From Megachile rotundata (lineage: Eukaryota; Arthropoda; Insecta; Hymenoptera; Megachilidae): a DNA stretch of 64,000 bases. Positions 63,585 through 64,000 of the stretch are shown one piece after another. A program made the translations under genes and the position numbers. The DNA lies in NCBI RefSeq assembly GCF_050947335.1, contig NW_027473348.1, forward strand, positions 508,501 to 572,500, read 5' to 3'. Every line of letters starts with the position of its first letter. Position 1 is the stretch's first letter. The notes below the pieces were generated by a model. The model ran no database searches. It had not been told where the DNA came from and saw only the letters and a program-made list of their open reading frames with translations.

Positions 63585-64000
63585 ATAGTGTGATTGTGAT
63601 TGTGTGATTGTGATTGTGTAATTGTGTGATTGTGTGATTGTGATTGTGTGATTGTGATTGCGTGATTGTGATTGTGTGATCGTGATTGTGTGATTGTGAT
63701 TGTGTGATTGTGATTGTGTGATTCTGATTGTGTAATTCTGGTTGTGTGATTGTGATTGTGTGATTGTGATTGTGTGACTGTGTGATCGTGATTGTGATTG
63801 TGTGATTGTGATTGTGTGATTGTTATTGTGTGATCCTGATTGTGTGATCGTCATTGTGTGATTGTGATTGTGTGATTGTGATTGTGTGATCGTGATTGCG
63901 TGATCGTGATTCTGTGATCGTGATTGTGTGATTGTGTGATTGTGATTGTGTGATGGTGGTTGTGTGGTCCTGATTGTGTGATTGTGATTGTGTGATTGTG
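63585..64000 (+). repeat. Continuation matching 53343-53758
   Basis: It follows 53.3-53.76 kb at an offset of 10242, including GTAATTCTGG near 63733 and GTCATTG at 63850. A 124-residue minus-strand translation (63480-63854) is identical to 53238-53612. It is cut by the window edge while still inside the array. Confidence 0.8.

Larger units (their letters stand above)
1..64000 (+). repeat. Tandem satellite array, 14-bp unit GTGATTGTGTGATT, fills the window
   Basis: Every part of the window is made of two words, the 6-mer GTGATT and the 8-mer GTGTGATT, most often alternating to give a 14-bp unit. Common 8-mer variants are GTGTGATC, GTGTGACT, GTGCGATT, GTGGGATT, GTGTGAGT, GTGTTATT, GTGTGGTT and GTGTAATT. 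Common 6-mer variants are GTGACT, GTGTTT and GTTATT. The consensus contains no C on this strand. All copies are in the same orientation and no unique island was seen. The array runs off both ends, so its total size is unknown. It is a satellite or megasatellite by structure. I do not recognise it as a named family and cannot assign a species. No stretch in it supports a gene. Confidence 0.98.

Noticed and set aside
1..64000. CRISPR array
   Set aside because: There is no alternation of a constant repeat with unique spacers; units are contiguous and 14 bp.
1..64000. Telomeric repeat
   Set aside because: The strand is G/T-rich, but the unit GTGATTGTGTGATT lacks the G-runs of known telomeric repeats and is 14 bp with large higher-order structure.

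Overview
The whole 64 kb window is one uninterrupted tandem-repeat (satellite or megasatellite) array. The basic unit is 14 bp, a 6-mer GTGATT followed by an 8-mer GTGTGATT on the + strand. All copies point the same way. Neither window edge reaches the end of the array, so the true array is longer than 64 kb. I found no protein-coding gene, tRNA, rRNA, transposable element, CRISPR array, operon or unique-sequence island. The organism cannot be named from this sequence. A homogenised, strongly strand-asymmetric array tens of kb long fits a eukaryotic genome (satellite or heterochromatic block), and nothing here looks prokaryotic.

Layout. Above the 14-bp unit the array is built from nested, direct-orientation higher-order repeats. 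From left to right: 1-940 is a 'Y-type' segment that recurs near 29.3 and 32.3 kb. About 940-3233 and 5071-8206 are two copies of an 'A-type' segment, the second enlarged by a ~0.9-kb tandem duplication. 3234-5070 is a segment whose relative lies in the 11.8-13.6 kb region. About 7705-14927 and 14928-22150 are two tandem copies of a 7223-bp unit with no difference at any place I compared. 22.3-24.8 kb is a third A-type copy. 25.6-27.2 kb is the first 'C-type' copy. 28.4-34.2 kb holds the longest pure 14-bp runs and a composite X-Y / X-Z-Y duplication. 34.3-41.2 kb holds a ~2.4-kb block repeated at an offset of about 4.44 kb, with a related copy between. 41.8-42.75 kb recurs at 55.1-56.0 kb. 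45.3-53.6 kb recurs at 56.1-64.0 kb, with a ~2.04-2.11-kb block present twice in the first copy and once in the second, and a 1504-bp block duplicated only in the second.

How it works as a system. Homologous landmarks are separated by distances that differ mainly by whole 14-bp units. Rare variants such as GGGCTC, GATGGGG, TTCGCG and AGGGTG travel together in modules. This is the expected signature of unequal exchange and replication slippage, and nothing points to a coded function. The + strand is almost free of C except for a few phased variants, so every long open frame lies on the complementary A/C-rich strand. These frames encode a 14-residue His/Asn/Thr/Ile/Gln/Ser repeat that follows directly from the 14-bp unit, and I treat them as artefacts. 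All copy boundaries were placed by eye and are approximate to tens of bases.
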